Positions 33,860 through 44,746 of a stretch of DNA of 64,000 nucleotides are shown here, piece after piece; position 1 is the stretch's first letter; each line of letters opens with the position of its first letter. The position numbers and the translations under genes are program-made. The notes below the pieces were generated by a model, which did no database searches, was not told the DNA's origin, and saw only the letters and a program-made list of their open reading frames with translations. Location of the stretch: contig JABAKD010000014.1 of the NCBI GenBank assembly GCA_012845835.1, positions 5,193,896-5,257,895 on the forward strand. Direction: 5' to 3'. The DNA comes from Undaria pinnatifida. Its lineage: Eukaryota; Sar; Phaeophyceae; Laminariales; Alariaceae.

Positions 33860-34171
33860 CTGTTCGGGGGAAAAAATGAAGGCACGTACAGGGGAGGAAA
33901 AGGGGATCGACTTTTATGACTACGGCGTGTCCACAATCTCGCAAGAGTGTGAAAAACTCCCGCAAGTTGAGCTGGGAAGAAAAAACGAAACGTGACGACA
34001 AGAAAATCACAAAAAAAAACGCAAGAAACACAGAAACATGAAAACAACGACGAAACACACACACAAATCACAAAAACACGCGCCACAAACCACAAAAAAA
34101 AAACACAAGAAAAAAAAACACAACAAAGAAAGAAAAAAAAAACTAAACCTGGTAAAATACCAGATACGCAC

Positions 34172-34342
34172 CTGCGGCCGCAGCTGGCCATCCTCCGTGT
34201 GCGTGCCAACCTCCGCCGCTTGGGACAGCAAGACCCCCTTGCTGTAAGAATCCATGTTGAACGCCGTCTCCTCCTCGTCCGAGTCCGAATCGCCACGACC
34301 GTAAAAGTCTGCAATATTGCTCCCCGACGGTCTCTTTTTTGC
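34172..34342 (-). CDS. Candidate internal exon, acidic/Ser-rich, phase 0
   Basis: Bordered on the minus strand by GGGGATGTGCAG (acceptor) and GCCGCAG|GTGCGT (donor). 171 bases, 57 codons, open in phase 0. The peptide begins AKKRPSGSNIADFYGRG, has an acidic stretch GDSDSDEEETAF and ends EDGQLRPQ. No domain recognised; it reads like a disordered linker with possible casein kinase 2-type acidic Ser sites (inference). The next exon upstream on this strand would be 34,761-34,934 and the next downstream 33,821-33,859. Confidence 0.55.
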
Positions 34343-34760
34343 CTGCACATCCCCGAAAAGAGAAACCGGTAACAAAAGGCGAAACAGGAAGGGGAAACGA
34401 TAAGAAAAACGATCAAATACAAAAACGAACAACGCAAATTCAAGCGAACGAGACCGCAATATCAGGTACTGCTCCCCGAAGGTCTCTCCGCTTGCGTTTC
34501 CCAAGGCCCACCCCAAACACCGCACCGTGTATATACGTTGCACAATCCCTCTGCGCACACGATACAAAAAACAAACAAACAAACGAAGCGACGACGGCGA
34601 AGACCATTTGAAAAAAAAAGGCAAAATTCGCTGCTCATCCTTTCGGGGGACCAGACGCCACATCGCGTCCCTCTTTTGCAAACTAAATTAATTACCAATC
34701 GTCCTCAAAAAGTAAAAATAAGCAACTAACAACATATTATATCACCCGAACAAGTCGCAC

Positions 34761-34934
34761 CTTCGAAGGCTTGGGCTTAAGGGTAGGGGGTTGCACTTTC
34801 TTCGCTGCCAAGCGCCCGTACGCCGCCACCCTGGCCTGAACGTCCCCCATCTCCGCCGCGTCCACTACGTCGCTCGCGTTTGAGATGCTCACTGGCGGCT
34901 CGCTGCCCCCGCCTCCGTTTTCTATCACTTCCGC
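34761..34934 (-). CDS. Candidate internal exon with AEVIENGG start, phase 0
   Basis: Acceptor TTGTGTACAG|GCGGAAGTG and donor TCGAAG|GTGCGAC on the minus strand give 174 bases, 58 codons, phase 0. The peptide starts AEVIENGGGGSEPPVSIS, has an Ala/Val-rich helix-like middle (DVQARVAAYGRLAAKK) and a basic Pro-rich end (PPTLKPKPSK). Its first nine codons recur as AEMIENGGWG at 35,317, so the exon start has been duplicated. Function unknown. Confidence 0.55.
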
Positions 34935-34959
34935 CTGTACACAACACACAAAAAAAGAG

Positions 34960-35260
34960 GCAAAGTTAAGGGTAAGGGCAAGGGAAAGGGAAAGGGCAAT
35001 AAGGTAAAACATATGGTAAAGGTAACGGTGAGGGCAAGGGCAAGGGCAAGGGTGAGGGTAGGGCCAGGGACAAGGATAAGGGCAAGGGTGAGGGTAGGGC
35101 CAAGGACAAGGACAGACAAGGATAAGGGCGAGGGCAAGGGCAAGGGCAAGGGTAAGGATAACGGCAAGGATACCGCTAAGGGTAAAGTTGGGAGTGAAGG
35201 TAACGGCGACGGTAAGGGAAAGGGCAAGGGTAACGTTGGGGGTAAGGGTGGGGCTGAATC
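34960..35260. repeat. AAGGGC/AAGGGT hexanucleotide array
   Basis: Degenerate units of AAGGGC, AAGGGT, GAGGGT and AAGGAT. On the minus strand it is a long pyrimidine tract (CCCTTGCCCTTACC) just upstream of the acceptor at 34,935. Confidence 0.85.
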
Positions 35261-35317
35261 GCCCGTGATATTCACTGTTGGTACGTTGCCCCAGCCTCCG
35301 TTTTCTATCATTTCCGC
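35240..35317 (-). CDS. Exon-like duplicate, AEMIENGG
   Basis: Minus-strand TTTTGTGTTGAG|GCGGAAATG opens AEMIENGGWGNVPTVNITG in phase 0, near-identical at the start to the exon at 34,934. No convincing donor was found (GCAAC|GTACCA is weak), so this may be a decayed copy or an alternative first half. The end given is only the limit of similarity and open frame. Confidence 0.35.
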
Positions 35318-35390
35318 CTCAACACAAAACGAAAAGCAACCAAGCGTGCGAGTGAGGATAATGGTATGGGAGGTAGGAGCGATCAAAATA

Positions 35391-35468
35391 AAACAGCAAC
35401 AACAACAACAACAACAGCCCCAGCCCCAGCCCCAGCCCCAGCCGCAGCGGCAGCAACAGCAACAACAA

Positions 35469-35515
<47 letters not shown>

Positions 35516-35555
35516 ACAAGAACAAGAACAAGAACAAGAACAACAACAACCAGCT
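35391..35555 (+). repeat. CAA/CAG and CCCAGC microsatellite
   Basis: Blocks of (CAA)n, (CCCAGC)n, (AACAGC)n and (AAGAAC)n in a row. Poly-Gln, poly-Ala and poly-Leu frames here reflect the repeat. On the minus strand the tract lies just upstream of the exon-like start at 35,317. Confidence 0.93.
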
Positions 35556-35639
35556 GAGGGTAAGGGCACGGTGAGGGTGCGGTGGGGGGACTCGAACACC
35601 TTGGAGGCTTGGTTCATCGGTACGGGGATATAAATCGCC

Positions 35640-36018
35640 GACCATTCGTTGGATCAAAATAGTGAGTCAGTCTTATTGAAGTAGCCTTGCGTTTCTACGC
35701 AGGGGAGCGGGGGGGGGGGACTAGGGCGGGATCCACGGGGCTAGGCTACAACTCCTGACGAAGATCCTGATAACCGGGAAAAGTACATACGAGGCTTGCA
35801 ACATGTTGAGGGCAAACAAGCCTTTCGCAACTCTTGTCCACCTCCCCTACGGCAGGTCATAGCAAAAAAAAAACAGGCACGCCGCGAAAAAAAAGCTGTA
35901 CTTGTCTTGTGTCTGTTTGCCGAAAGAGGCACCGACATTTTGGGAGCAAACCATTCGAGAATAGAGTGGCACAGTTGCTGCAATCGGCAAAAAAAAACTA
36001 CAACCCTTGCACACGCCA
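35640..36018. other. No gene recognised
   Basis: Contains a G-run at 35,710-35,719 and A-runs. The ~90-codon frames lack recognisable motifs. Confidence 0.35.
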
Positions 36019-36891
36019 GACAGATCAGATCCAAATTCATGATCTGCGCCTCTCAGGGCGGATCAATCCCTGATTTATGACTTGTGGTCTATAGATTATG
36101 TTGTCTGGTGGGAGCCGTTTTTTTTGTTCTTCAAATAGTCACTTTTATTTTCCAGCTCAACTCGTGGGAGGTACAACTATAACCTCAGCGACCTTCTGGA
36201 CAAGCCGTGGTCACGGGTGTCTTCTCCGTCTCCCCCGGTAAATGCTTCCATTTTTATCGCGCATAACGTCGAGCATTCTCACTTTTCACGTCTTTACGCT
36301 CGTCGATTTTCACCGATTCTTGTTGACTCACGTCAATCGTGCTTTCCATTCGTAGTCAATTTTTGCCGCAAGAAAAAGTCCCTACGAGCACCAGTTTGAC
36401 AAGCGCTCGGGTGGATTCGAACCCGCAAAATTTGACTTTAGCAGGGACGAGATTCACTTGCTACTCCACAGCGAAGATGTCAGGAGACGGCACTTTGACC
36501 CCTTGACCGACGGCAATTTTCCGATAATTCATCTTGACTGACCCCAAACTACTAGGCTTTAGTGTAGACCGATTGGCTTGACACCTTTGACGGCTAAACA
36601 TTTTCCTTGCCTGACCCGTCTCCTGACATCTTTGCTCCACAGGGGACGCCTGCATACAAAGCCGTATGATCTGCGTGATCTAGCACATGTTTCGTGGGTT
36701 GGATTTGTGCCACACAGATCCCGCACAACACATCATCACGATAGGTATAGGATCTATACAATCTGTATGATCTACATGATATATATGATCCATAGGATCT
36801 AAAGGATCTATATAATATATATACATTACATGTGTGATCTATATGATCTACATGATCTGTATCACCTGTATGATCTAGATCGTGATCTGTT
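36019..36891. mobile_element. TIR element, GACAGATCACGATCTAGA family, copy A
   Basis: Left end GACAGATCAGATCC, right end inverted ACAGATCACGATCTAGATCA. ~870 bp with an interior of GATCTATATGATCTACATGA repeats (36,660-36,890) and no transposase. A tRNA-like word, GGGTTCGAATCCACCC, lies inverted at 36,409-36,424 but does not fold convincingly. Relatives at 61,937-62,183 and 63,981 to the window end. Confidence 0.6.
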
Positions 36892-37495
36892 CAATGTGTG
36901 ATAGAATTCCTTCTACTGCAGCTGCTGTACCAAAACAGGGAAACGGTCACGTACACAACGGCAGCTTGCGCTGCTGGAGTAGTAACGGGGACCGCCGGTA
37001 GGGGCAGCTCGCACTGCTGTCTGTCGCGACCACGGTAACTGCAGGACACGCCAGCTAGCGCTGGATTGCGAATACAAATGAGTGACATTGACACACGATG
37101 TGTATGAAAAATACGTGGAAGTTTAAGGAGCTTAAGCTCCATTTTTGCCCATCCGTCGGAGGATAAAAGAAAAAAGAACAAGAAAAAAGGTCTGAAAGGG
37201 GGGGACAAAATTCCGTACATAACTCGAAGTACGTTAGACAGGGGATATGTCCATAAAATCATGAAACATACCATAGGTGCAGAAGTGCAGAAACTCTCAT
37301 CATAGTTGGAAACGCCTCCATCTCAGATATATATGATACACCCTCAAGCGCACCAAGCCGAGCACATGACACGATTGCAGTTTTCCGTATAACGTAGCAC
37401 GCTCGCACCGTACAAAATGCGTTCCTCAAATGTATACCCCTGGCAATATGTTTTTCCATCCCATCAATACTTCAACAAAATTATGCTAACAACGC
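36892..37495. other. No gene; one dispersed repeat
   Basis: 37,097-37,165 (GTGTATGAAAAATACGTGGA ... CCATCCGTCGGAGGATAAAA) recurs at 42,656-42,731. Nothing else recognised. Confidence 0.45.
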
Positions 37496-37552
37496 CAGCT
37501 GCGAGTTCGACGAATTTAGGGTCGATACTCATCGTTGCAAGCTGCGTACTAC
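37496..37552 (+). repeat. Dispersed repeat R1, intact copy
   Basis: CAGCTGCGAGTTCGACGAAT TTAGGGTCGATACTCATCGT TGCAAGCTGCGTACTAC, one of the clearest copies. Others are near 19,757, 50,087, 56,451 (inverted), 60,365, 60,470, 60,989 and 63,523. Confidence 0.75.
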
Positions 37553-38153
37553 ACCGGTCGCCCGTTTTCAGATTTTTTTTTCATGAGTCAAAATCTACAG
37601 TAATATAAGATGACATCGTATTGCAATACTAATCTACCTGGTATCATTTGTAGGTGTGTTCTTCGCACTTTTTCTTCGCTCCTTTGGGACATCAAGGGTG
37701 GGGAGCCGTCTAAAAAAAAACACTCAGAAATTAGGCATCGGTCACATACACACATCAATCAGCTCGGGTTGCCGGGGTATTTAATACGGGGGTCGGTAAA
37801 TTTGGCGAGTTTTTTTTTGTACTGGCTCTGGGTCTTTTCGCGCGAGTAGCCGCCGTCTTCCTTTCCGGTCGTAAGGTCAGGTCTCGTGCTCTTTTATTTG
37901 GCGATAATGAATCGGCAATGGAATAGTAAGCTGCCACGTTGCGCCCGAGAAGAAAAAAATAGCCTGAAGCCTTGTTGTCCGTGAGGTAGAGAGTCACTCG
38001 TGCGAGTGCCTCAAACCTAGTATTAAATAGTGAAAATGAAGGTACATAATAACATCGCCCCTGCCGCAGCCTTGCGCCGAACCGCGACGGAAGGAGATGT
38101 GAACATAATTACCATCATCTGAGTCGCGGTCGGTCGTTAAACTTTCGTTTTTT

Positions 38154-38312
38154 GGGCTTTTGGGCTATACAGACTTCCAAAGCTGCAGCTGCTGCTGGAC
38201 CCTTCGAACAGCTCCCGCAGCTGCTGGGCCATTCGAACGGCTGTCCCAGAACGTCAAACGTCAGCTATGTTTTGTAATTTCAATGCTGGCGGTGGTGATT
38301 AAGGCTGCAAGT
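38154..38312 (+). repeat. Copy of a hAT 3' flank
   Basis: Nearly identical to 59,573-59,747 (CTTCCAAAGCTGCAGCTGCT ... TTTGTAATTTCAATGCTGGC), the sequence downstream of the hAT transposase end at 59.3 kb. No transposase here, so probably a non-autonomous or truncated copy. Confidence 0.7.
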
Positions 38313-38465
38313 GTTTCATAAGCTGCTGCCGTTCGTTTTTTCCCCCCTATCCGCTGCTGCTCACAACGTCAGCAGATTCCGTGTCGTACATGGTGCTGAA
38401 TTTTTATCGCTATACCACAGCGCTGTCGCCAAAGCTTCCAGCGCCACCGCCAGCACCCCCGCGCC

Positions 38466-38476
38466 GCCGCGACAGC

Positions 38477-38507
<31 letters not shown>

Positions 38508-38517
38508 ACTACTGCTG
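38466..38517 (+). repeat. CTG microsatellite
   Basis: (CTG)n with a CTACTACTGCTGG end. The poly-Leu frame is not evidence for a gene. Confidence 0.9.
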
Positions 38518-38559
38518 GTGTCTATACTGCGTAAGTTTTTAAAGGTAAAAAATCGCTGT

Positions 38560-39960
38560 CTGTGGTCATGACCTCGCCTAGCCTATCTTCCTTGCTACAT
38601 ACTCGTTCCATGGCGGAGTACCTATGCGTGGGGAGCATGGGAGGGAGGGAGCTGGCTGTGATAATGGCACTAGTGCTATCTGTGACTGGGCACCTTAGGG
38701 GAAGGCGCTCAAGTGCTGGCTGCGGAGGTCGCCGTTGCTGCAGCAACGTGTTGTACGAACTCGCATCGTTTGTTTCGGATCGCCCAACACAGCTGCAGCT
38801 TCGAGTATTTACTTACACCAAGACAGCAGTCAAATCGCACATACATCAAAAAGTACCCGCAAATTGTTGCACATGGCCGGTCACCCATCGACCAGTCAGT
38901 GTATTTTCCAAGAAGATCTGGAAATACCTGGTAGGCTACAACAGCATCAGATCACCATAATGTATCTGGGCTGTCCTTATAGCAGCAGTATCACAAATAC
39001 ATAACTTCCTTATTTCCGATACTACACCCGGATCAAATACATTGCAGTATAGCTGCATGCTCAATCTGCCGTAAGGATGCGGGCGAACGCACGGGGGTGC
39101 AAAATGCAAAAAAATCATCCGCCCCTTGCGTCACCCTGCCTCCGAAGGGGAATCTTGTAAGATTAATACAGTTTTAGTAAGACGACTCTTGTCGTATCGC
39201 TTTAGATCCCTACTGCTGAGATCCCGAGGGGTCAACGCCTCCTTTACAATTGGAAACCCTTTTAGGGGGACAAAATTTACTTCAAGTTAGTATGGGGAGG
39301 GATTTCGGGGCTCTAAAGGGGTTACGCTCCTTAACTTTGATATCCCGATTCCTGATATTCAAATGGGTTAAGCTCTCCACCTTCATGGCTAAAATCGGAT
39401 TCGGGGTCACATAGATATCCCTCCCCCCTCCCCATTACGGTGCATACCTTCATTGCTATCGAAACGAGAAGGTTTCCTCTTTCACTACGGCGCATGCCTC
39501 CAGGTTTATCGCGAAAAGGGCACATCAAATCCTTCCCCCTAATCGACTCGCGTCGAACTGCTGTGCGATGCGATCGTCCTACCTTGTATCGTTCCCCATT
39601 AGACCACGGCCGATGAACGCGGGTCTCTCGACCTTCCCACATTTTGTAAAATGTGACATAAATACGTCAACAGTGAGTTTCACCGACCGAGAAGCTGAGC
39701 AAGTTGCGCGATAATACTTCAACATTTTCGACGATCACACATCCAGCCCGAGCGCGTTGTCCCCCCGACGACGCCAACCCCTCGAACCTCGACCGATCAG
39801 CCACTACAACCCCACCGACGGGAAAAATCAAGTGTCAGTGCGGCGAGCGGCGGAAAAAAACCGATGAACTGACTTCATGTCGGTGGCTCGCCGTATGTCA
39901 GGTATGACAAAGAGTTCAACACCCCCCCGGTGGTAACATTTTCGGTTACGGATTTTCATC
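38560..39960. other. No convincing gene
   Basis: Several overlapping frames of 60-130 codons on both strands, none with a recognisable domain. 39,239-39,330 (GGGGACAAAATTTACTTCAA ... GGGATTTCGGGGCTCTAAAG) is related to 41,220-41,315. Confidence 0.4.
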
Positions 39961-39974
39961 ACCAGTTAGGTCAT

Positions 39975-40225
39975 ACTGGGGGTGTGATATACAACATACC
40001 CCGGGTGATAAAGTGGTAGATCGTTCGGGATTCTTGTACAATTACGACCCGGGTGGTACACTGCAGAGGCGTGATAAACAAAGGGGGGTGGTAGCAATGG
40101 TTACAAATGAATTTTGCCGCCACACTCCACGCAGTCGGGGGCGTGACACTGCGTATGAGGCATTACCTTGGAGAGGGTCGGATACAACGTACCCCGGGTG
40201 ATAAATCGGGTGACCGCTGAGGATT
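39975..40225 (+). repeat. Local ~200-bp duplication
   Basis: ATACAACATACCCCGGGTGA TAAAGTGG near 39,989 recurs as ATACAACGTACCCCGGGTGA TAAATCGG near 40,181, with TACCACC/GGTGGTA words between them. Confidence 0.55.
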
Positions 40226-40344
40226 TTAGAAAAGTTTCCACCCAGGTAGTAAAACTGCGGGGGGTTGGTACACAAGGTGGGGTGTGCTTTATATTATACT
40301 CTCCTACCAGAAACCAGGTATATGGTATGCTATGCAGTCATGGT

Positions 40345-40565
40345 CCCTAATTTGTGCTGTGCCTTGCCAGATGGCAATAGCCGCACTAAAGCGGGACCTC
40401 GAACAACTGCGTGAAGCCGCGGTACTCTGCAAACCGGGGTCGTGAAAAGCGTTTTATCACCGCACGAAACCCGCGGCCCAGCAATAAAAGGGTACCCATG
40501 AGAAGCAATTTTCACCGCGCGAAACTGGGGTCCAGCACTACAAGGGTACCGCACGTGGAACCATG
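40345..40565. mobile_element. Pogo/Tc1-like MITE, inverted copy
   Basis: Minus-strand reading gives GCGCGGTGAAAATTGCTTCT, GTGCGGTGATAAAACGC and GAGGTCCCGCTTTAGTGCGG, the same subrepeat structure as at 30,808. Outer borders uncertain. Confidence 0.5.
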
Positions 40566-40765
40566 ACTGCACCTAAAGCACCCAACATAACGAAAACGGT
40601 CTAAAAGACACCAAAACACCAAAACGACCAAAACGTTCAATACGGCGAAGAAAAAAACCCGGCAAGACCCGTGCCCACGGCATACGTGTGCACCTCGTGT
40701 GCTTTCTGCGGCTGCTACTTGAGCTCAATACCTAAACCAAAGCTTGACTTGAGAGAAAAGATGTA

Positions 40766-40850
40766 TGCTTAGGCTCCTCTTTGAGGGTGTAACCGAAAAT
40801 CCTCTTTGAGGGTCTAATCTAAAATCCTCTTTGAGGGTCTAACTTACCCA
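40766..40850 (+). repeat. ~29-bp tandem repeat, CCTCTTTGAGGGT
   Basis: AAAATCCTCTTTGAGGGTCT A.. units, three to four copies; a diverged one follows near 40,888. Confidence 0.75.
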
Positions 40851-41437
40851 AACAAAAATTGACAGTGAGAAAACATGTGCGCTTAGGCTCCTCTTTCGAG
40901 GTCTAAACGTAAAAACCAAAAAGTTGACTGTGATAAAAAATGCACGCTTAGACCTTCAACTTGAGGAACTCTATTATAACTGACCCAAAAATGGAAGAGA
41001 AAAAAGAAAAAATCAACACCGCACTCCCCCGATACGGGGACAAAGCACTTGGAATTTGACCAGGAACTTTTCAGGCGCTGGAACACGTGGGTCAACCCGA
41101 TTGAACAATATCTGTGCCCTGGGTATTAAACGAATTTCATTGATAAACACAAACGCTATTCAAACAATTCTGGAAAGTGACGAAGAAAAATGGCTCTGCC
41201 CTGGCCTCTACAACTCGAAACCCCTTTTTGGGGAACAGTTTACTTGGAATTAGTACTGGTATAGGTTTACTTGGAATTTGTTTAGGGAGGGGTCTCGGGG
41301 CTCTAAAAGGGATACCGAATACTATTGCAAAATAAAGTGCTATTCAAACAATATTGGACAAATGACGATGAACAACACCTTTGCGCTGGGTACTCAAGGA
41401 ATAATATTTGTAAAACACAAATGACCGACCAACCCAC

Positions 41438-41935
41438 CTGCACCACGTGCATCGCGGCCGGCACCCCAAAGCTCCCTCCTCCCGCCACCACCCCATTCGT
41501 GGCTACCTTCCCGGCCAATGCCTTCGCCACCTCCCCGCCGTCATCCCATCCCTCATCCTCATCCTCGTCGTCGTCCGAGTCATCCTCCTCCTCGCTCTGC
41601 TGGTGCCGAGGTCCTGCCCCCGCCTTCCTCGGCCCGGGTGCGACCCCCCCTCGCCCGCGCAGCTCGCCAACACCGCTACCGCTACTGCCTCCACTAACCC
41701 TTCCTCCACCTGTAGCGTTTCCACCACCAACCCCGGCAAGGGAAGCGCCTCCGACGCCGCTAACGCCGCCTCCAATCGTAGCGCTAACGTCATCACCATC
41801 CCCATCGGGGGCAACTCCCGACCTCCCCAGGCCCGGCACACGCAGGGCATCGCCTAGCGTGTCCACTTTCCCCACCTCTGGCGCGATCGGCGTGGGGAGT
41901 CCTGCGGAGGATACTACCCGGAAAGATCCGGGAGG
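41438..41935 (-). CDS. Candidate exon, Gly-rich and acidic, phase 0
   Basis: Minus-strand acceptor GGCCACATCAG|CCTCCCGG and donor GTGCAG|GTGGGT enclose 498 bases, 166 codons, phase 0. The peptide starts PPGSFRVVSSAGLPTPIA, has a long Gly/Ser/Val-rich middle, a basic spot (PGPRKAGAGPRHQQ), a strongly acidic run (SEEEDDSDDDEDEDEGWDD) and a helix-like KALAGK segment before AAMHVVQ. The profile suggests a disordered, possibly nuclear protein (inference). No catalytic motif. It fits the phase-0 series on this strand, but linkage is unproven. Confidence 0.5.
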
Positions 41936-42250
41936 CTGATGTGGCCGGGAAAGGCCATGAGCAGCGGAGCAGCGGGCGGCCCGGAGGGGGGGGGGGGAAT
42001 AGGTGTTAAGACGAAAACCACTAAGGGTCCACAAGATACCGGACCTCCTCGAGAGTACGAACACGTGATCGAGGGGTTTTCCGTATATGAGTACGTAGGC
42101 ATGTTGGTTCTGTAATAGCTGAGTCACAACGCCCACGAGGCCCATGGGGTAACTCTCAAGATTTGATTGGGTAACGGTTATTGGTTTTCTTGATTGGATT
42201 AGGCTTGCTACGTATACACGGGCGTCCTACATTCTTGTGTATTTTCGCGC

Positions 42251-42529
42251 TTAACCCTGACCCGTACCAAATGCCGGCCAAAGTGCCGAAATGCCCCCTG
42301 TAAGACATCACTGACGTAAAAAGGCTAGAAATGTCAACTAATGTGTACCAGATATCACCGGGGTTTACATGTGTATAAGTCCACTATTTCCTCGAAAACC
42401 TGGTACCTGGCAAGCGGTAAAAGCCGCCCTCATGCAGTGATACATATTGCTTGACATTTCGAACCATTTTACCCCAGTCATGTCATCAGGGGACGAACTT
42501 CGACCGGTGTTTCGTATGGGTTAGGGTTA
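42251..42529. mobile_element. TIR element with telomere-like ends
   Basis: Left TTAACCCTGACCCGTACCAA then ATGCCGGCC; right, inverted, CTAACCCTAACCCATACGAA then ACACCGGTCG. Similarity continues inward (CCCCTG, GACAT, ACTG), so the terminal repeats are ~60 bp and imperfect. A further single end is at 42,788-42,856 (CCGTAACCCACACAAAATAC CGGTCGAAG). No coding capacity. Confidence 0.6.
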
Positions 42530-42984
42530 GCGTTAGGGTAAGTTAGCATGGTTGAAAAAACACAACAATATCAAACAGCCCCCTCAGGGATTGACGCACA
42601 TTATTGGAACCTTCAAAAATGCCAAGGGCAAAATTGAGTTAAATCGATACACGACGTGTATGAAAATACGTGGAAGTGTGGTGAGCTTACGAGTAGTCTT
42701 TTTATTTTTTCCCATCCGCCGGAGGATAAAAAATGAAAAAATGAAAAAATGAAAAAATAAAAACTATGGAACTAACCCTGAACCCTATAACCGTAACCCA
42801 CACAAAATACCGGTCGAAGCGCCCCCAAGTGACAGTAACGTCACTGGGGTGAAATGGTTGAAAAAACCCTGAAATGAGTATCACTGCCCTTGGGGGGAAA
42901 AGAAGGTAGCGCGAAGCAGCTAGGTTTAACGCTTCAGGGACCCAGGTGTACACAAACTAAACTGCAACCTTATAACCTCGTTTG

Positions 42985-43143
42985 GACTGGTCGTTGTTTC
43001 TCGCTGGGTTACTTGCCCGGCGGCTAATTATTTTTTTGAACATAAATGTGCAAGAGTTCCCCCCCCCCTCCCCTTGTTAAACTTGCGACACCCCCGGGAT
43101 TTCAAGCCAACCACATCCCAAAGAGGGAAAACCTTGTACCAAC
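42985..43143 (+). repeat. Dispersed repeat R2, copy b
   Basis: CGCTGGGTTACTTGCCCGGC GGCTAATT, then AAACTTGCGACACCCCCGGG and ATTTCAAGCCAACCACATCC. Well preserved over both blocks. Confidence 0.65.
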
Positions 43144-43785
43144 CACAAAACACGAGCAGTTCGGTCCCATCAGCCACCTGGGAAAAAATTGAGGCAGTTA
43201 ATATATATGCATATAAGTACACAATACCAGTCACTACGTACCGTTTTTTTTAGTAAATGTATCCCCAGCACGACTTTACCAAGATATGGTGGCGTTCTTT
43301 TGGCAGGCGACCCGAAACTAAAGGTAAACCCTCAGTGAGTTGACTATGCGACCACGGATTATGGTACACCTTTTTCATTATATATACCTGGTATATGTCA
43401 CCACGCAGCCCGGGCGCGCGTCGTACATCGCCCTACCTCGCACTCCGGACGCATCCGCCACCCCGGAAGCCTAGTCCGTTTCCCGTGGCTCAATCGCCAC
43501 TTATTTAAAAAACTTTTTTCCATCTCCGGCGAGGGCATTTGTGACAAAAATATAAGACGCCACCACACGCCTAAAAAAGTCAGAAAAACAAACCGGAGCA
43601 GCGCGGTGCTCACAGGACGCAATGAACGAAGTACAGTTTTTTCCTGGTTCTTGTTTTTTCTATATTTTCACTTGGTTTAGAGTACCCCTTCGTCCCCTGT
43701 CCAGGAAAAAGAATGCGTTGTGCGGTGTTAAAAAAAAAAGCAGTCTACCCTCTTCTTAAGAGCAGGAGAGGTCAATGGTAAGCAC
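43144..43785. other. No gene recognised
   Basis: A/T-rich spacer with short frames only. Confidence 0.35.
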
Positions 43786-43917
43786 CTGCACTGCCTCGGC
43801 CAACGGCGCGGCTGTGACGTTGGCAAGCGGGACATCGGGAGACGGCGGTCGCTCCGGCACCGCCAACAGGCCCTCCGGATCAGAGATTTTGTCACCCTCC
43901 TCTGGCGCGACCGGGTC
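43786..43917 (-). CDS. Candidate exon, Pro/acid-rich, phase 0
   Basis: Minus-strand acceptor CATTGACGCGACAG|GACCCGG and donor GTGCAG|GTGCTT give 132 bases, 44 codons, phase 0: DPVAPEEGDKISDPEG at the start, LAVPERPPSPDVPLAN in the middle, PLAEAVQ at the end. If the donor is not used the frame runs nine codons further to a stop (VLTIDLSCS), making this a possible terminal exon. It lies 0.8 kb downstream of the EsV-1-7-like exon. Function unknown; composition suggests a disordered tail. Confidence 0.5.
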
Positions 43918-44149
43918 CTGTCGCGTCAATGACAAAAACAAGAAACGAGAAGAACTAACCAGTAAGTATACGCAAAAAAAAGCAAGCATTTGTAAACAAC
44001 AACTAAGAAATCGGAAGAAATATGGAACAAAAACACAACGAACAGGAAAATAAACAAAAAACCCAGACCACACACGAAAACCCAACCCAAAGCTGCCAAA
44101 CTTGACCCTCCCCACCCCCCCCCCCCTCCTCCACCCCCCGTGTGCAGTA

Positions 44150-44660
44150 AAAGCAGCCTACTCTCCTTCGCCATGAGCTTACTGCCCTGCTTAGTGATCA
44201 CATGACTAAATAAAGCAACAAATGAGTACGCCCGTCCCCTCCCCTCCCCCCGCCCCCCCCTCGACGACCCCCCACCCCCCCTCTCGTGCACAGTACAGCA
44301 GCCTCCCCTCATAATATGCTCGCTACCCGCCATCTCTCCCAACCCCAATCCAAAATCCTGATTCATACCCAGATCAACCCCACTTGATCCTGACTCCCCA
44401 CCCCCCACCCCCCACCAACTCCTAATCCCCCCCACCCGTCAGGCAATGTCTGCCTGGTTGGTGAAAACCCGACGTGCTCCGTCCCAGCATAGTAGGGATG
44501 CGAGGGTCTATGCTCATACGACCACAGCCAAGCACAAACTGAGTACACTCCCCCCTCCCCGCCCGCCGAGCGCAGTAGTAGCAGTCTCCTCTCTTTCTCA
44601 CCATGAGCCTACTTCCCTGTTTAATGGCCAGTTACTACGCAAGCAACAAATGCGTACCCA
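44150..44660 (-). pseudogene. Partial copies of the EsV-1-7 exon's 3' border
   Basis: Two minus-strand stretches repeat the end and donor of the exon at 44,747-44,866. Near 44,205-44,155 the frame reads ITKQGSKLMAKESRLLLL; near 44,635-44,580 GRLMVRKRGDCYY-like sequence follows. In both, AAGCTCATGG or AGGCTCATGG sits where the true exon meets its GTGAGG donor. Each is followed by a C/T-rich tract with GTGCACAGTA-like words. They keep only the exon end, not the Cys/His motif. Confidence 0.55.
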
Positions 44661-44746
44661 CCCACCCCGGCCGCCCGCCCCCGCCCCCCTCCTTCCCCCT
44701 GTGCACAGTACCCAGTTAGCCAGTAACAGCCTCTCCTCTCCCTCAC

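Noticed and set aside
35585..35640. GTGTTCGAGTCCCCC B-box-like word on the minus strand
   Set aside because: No A box or cloverleaf upstream.
36390..36480. tRNA-like sequence with GGGTTCGAATCCACCC on the minus strand
   Set aside because: B-box match and a TGCTAAA loop-like word, but the anticodon and acceptor stems do not pair, and it lies inside a TIR element.
39331..39642. Possible phase-0 exon on the minus strand ending GATACAAG|GTAGG
   Set aside because: Weak acceptor, no composition bias towards protein, and close to dispersed repeats; likely chance.
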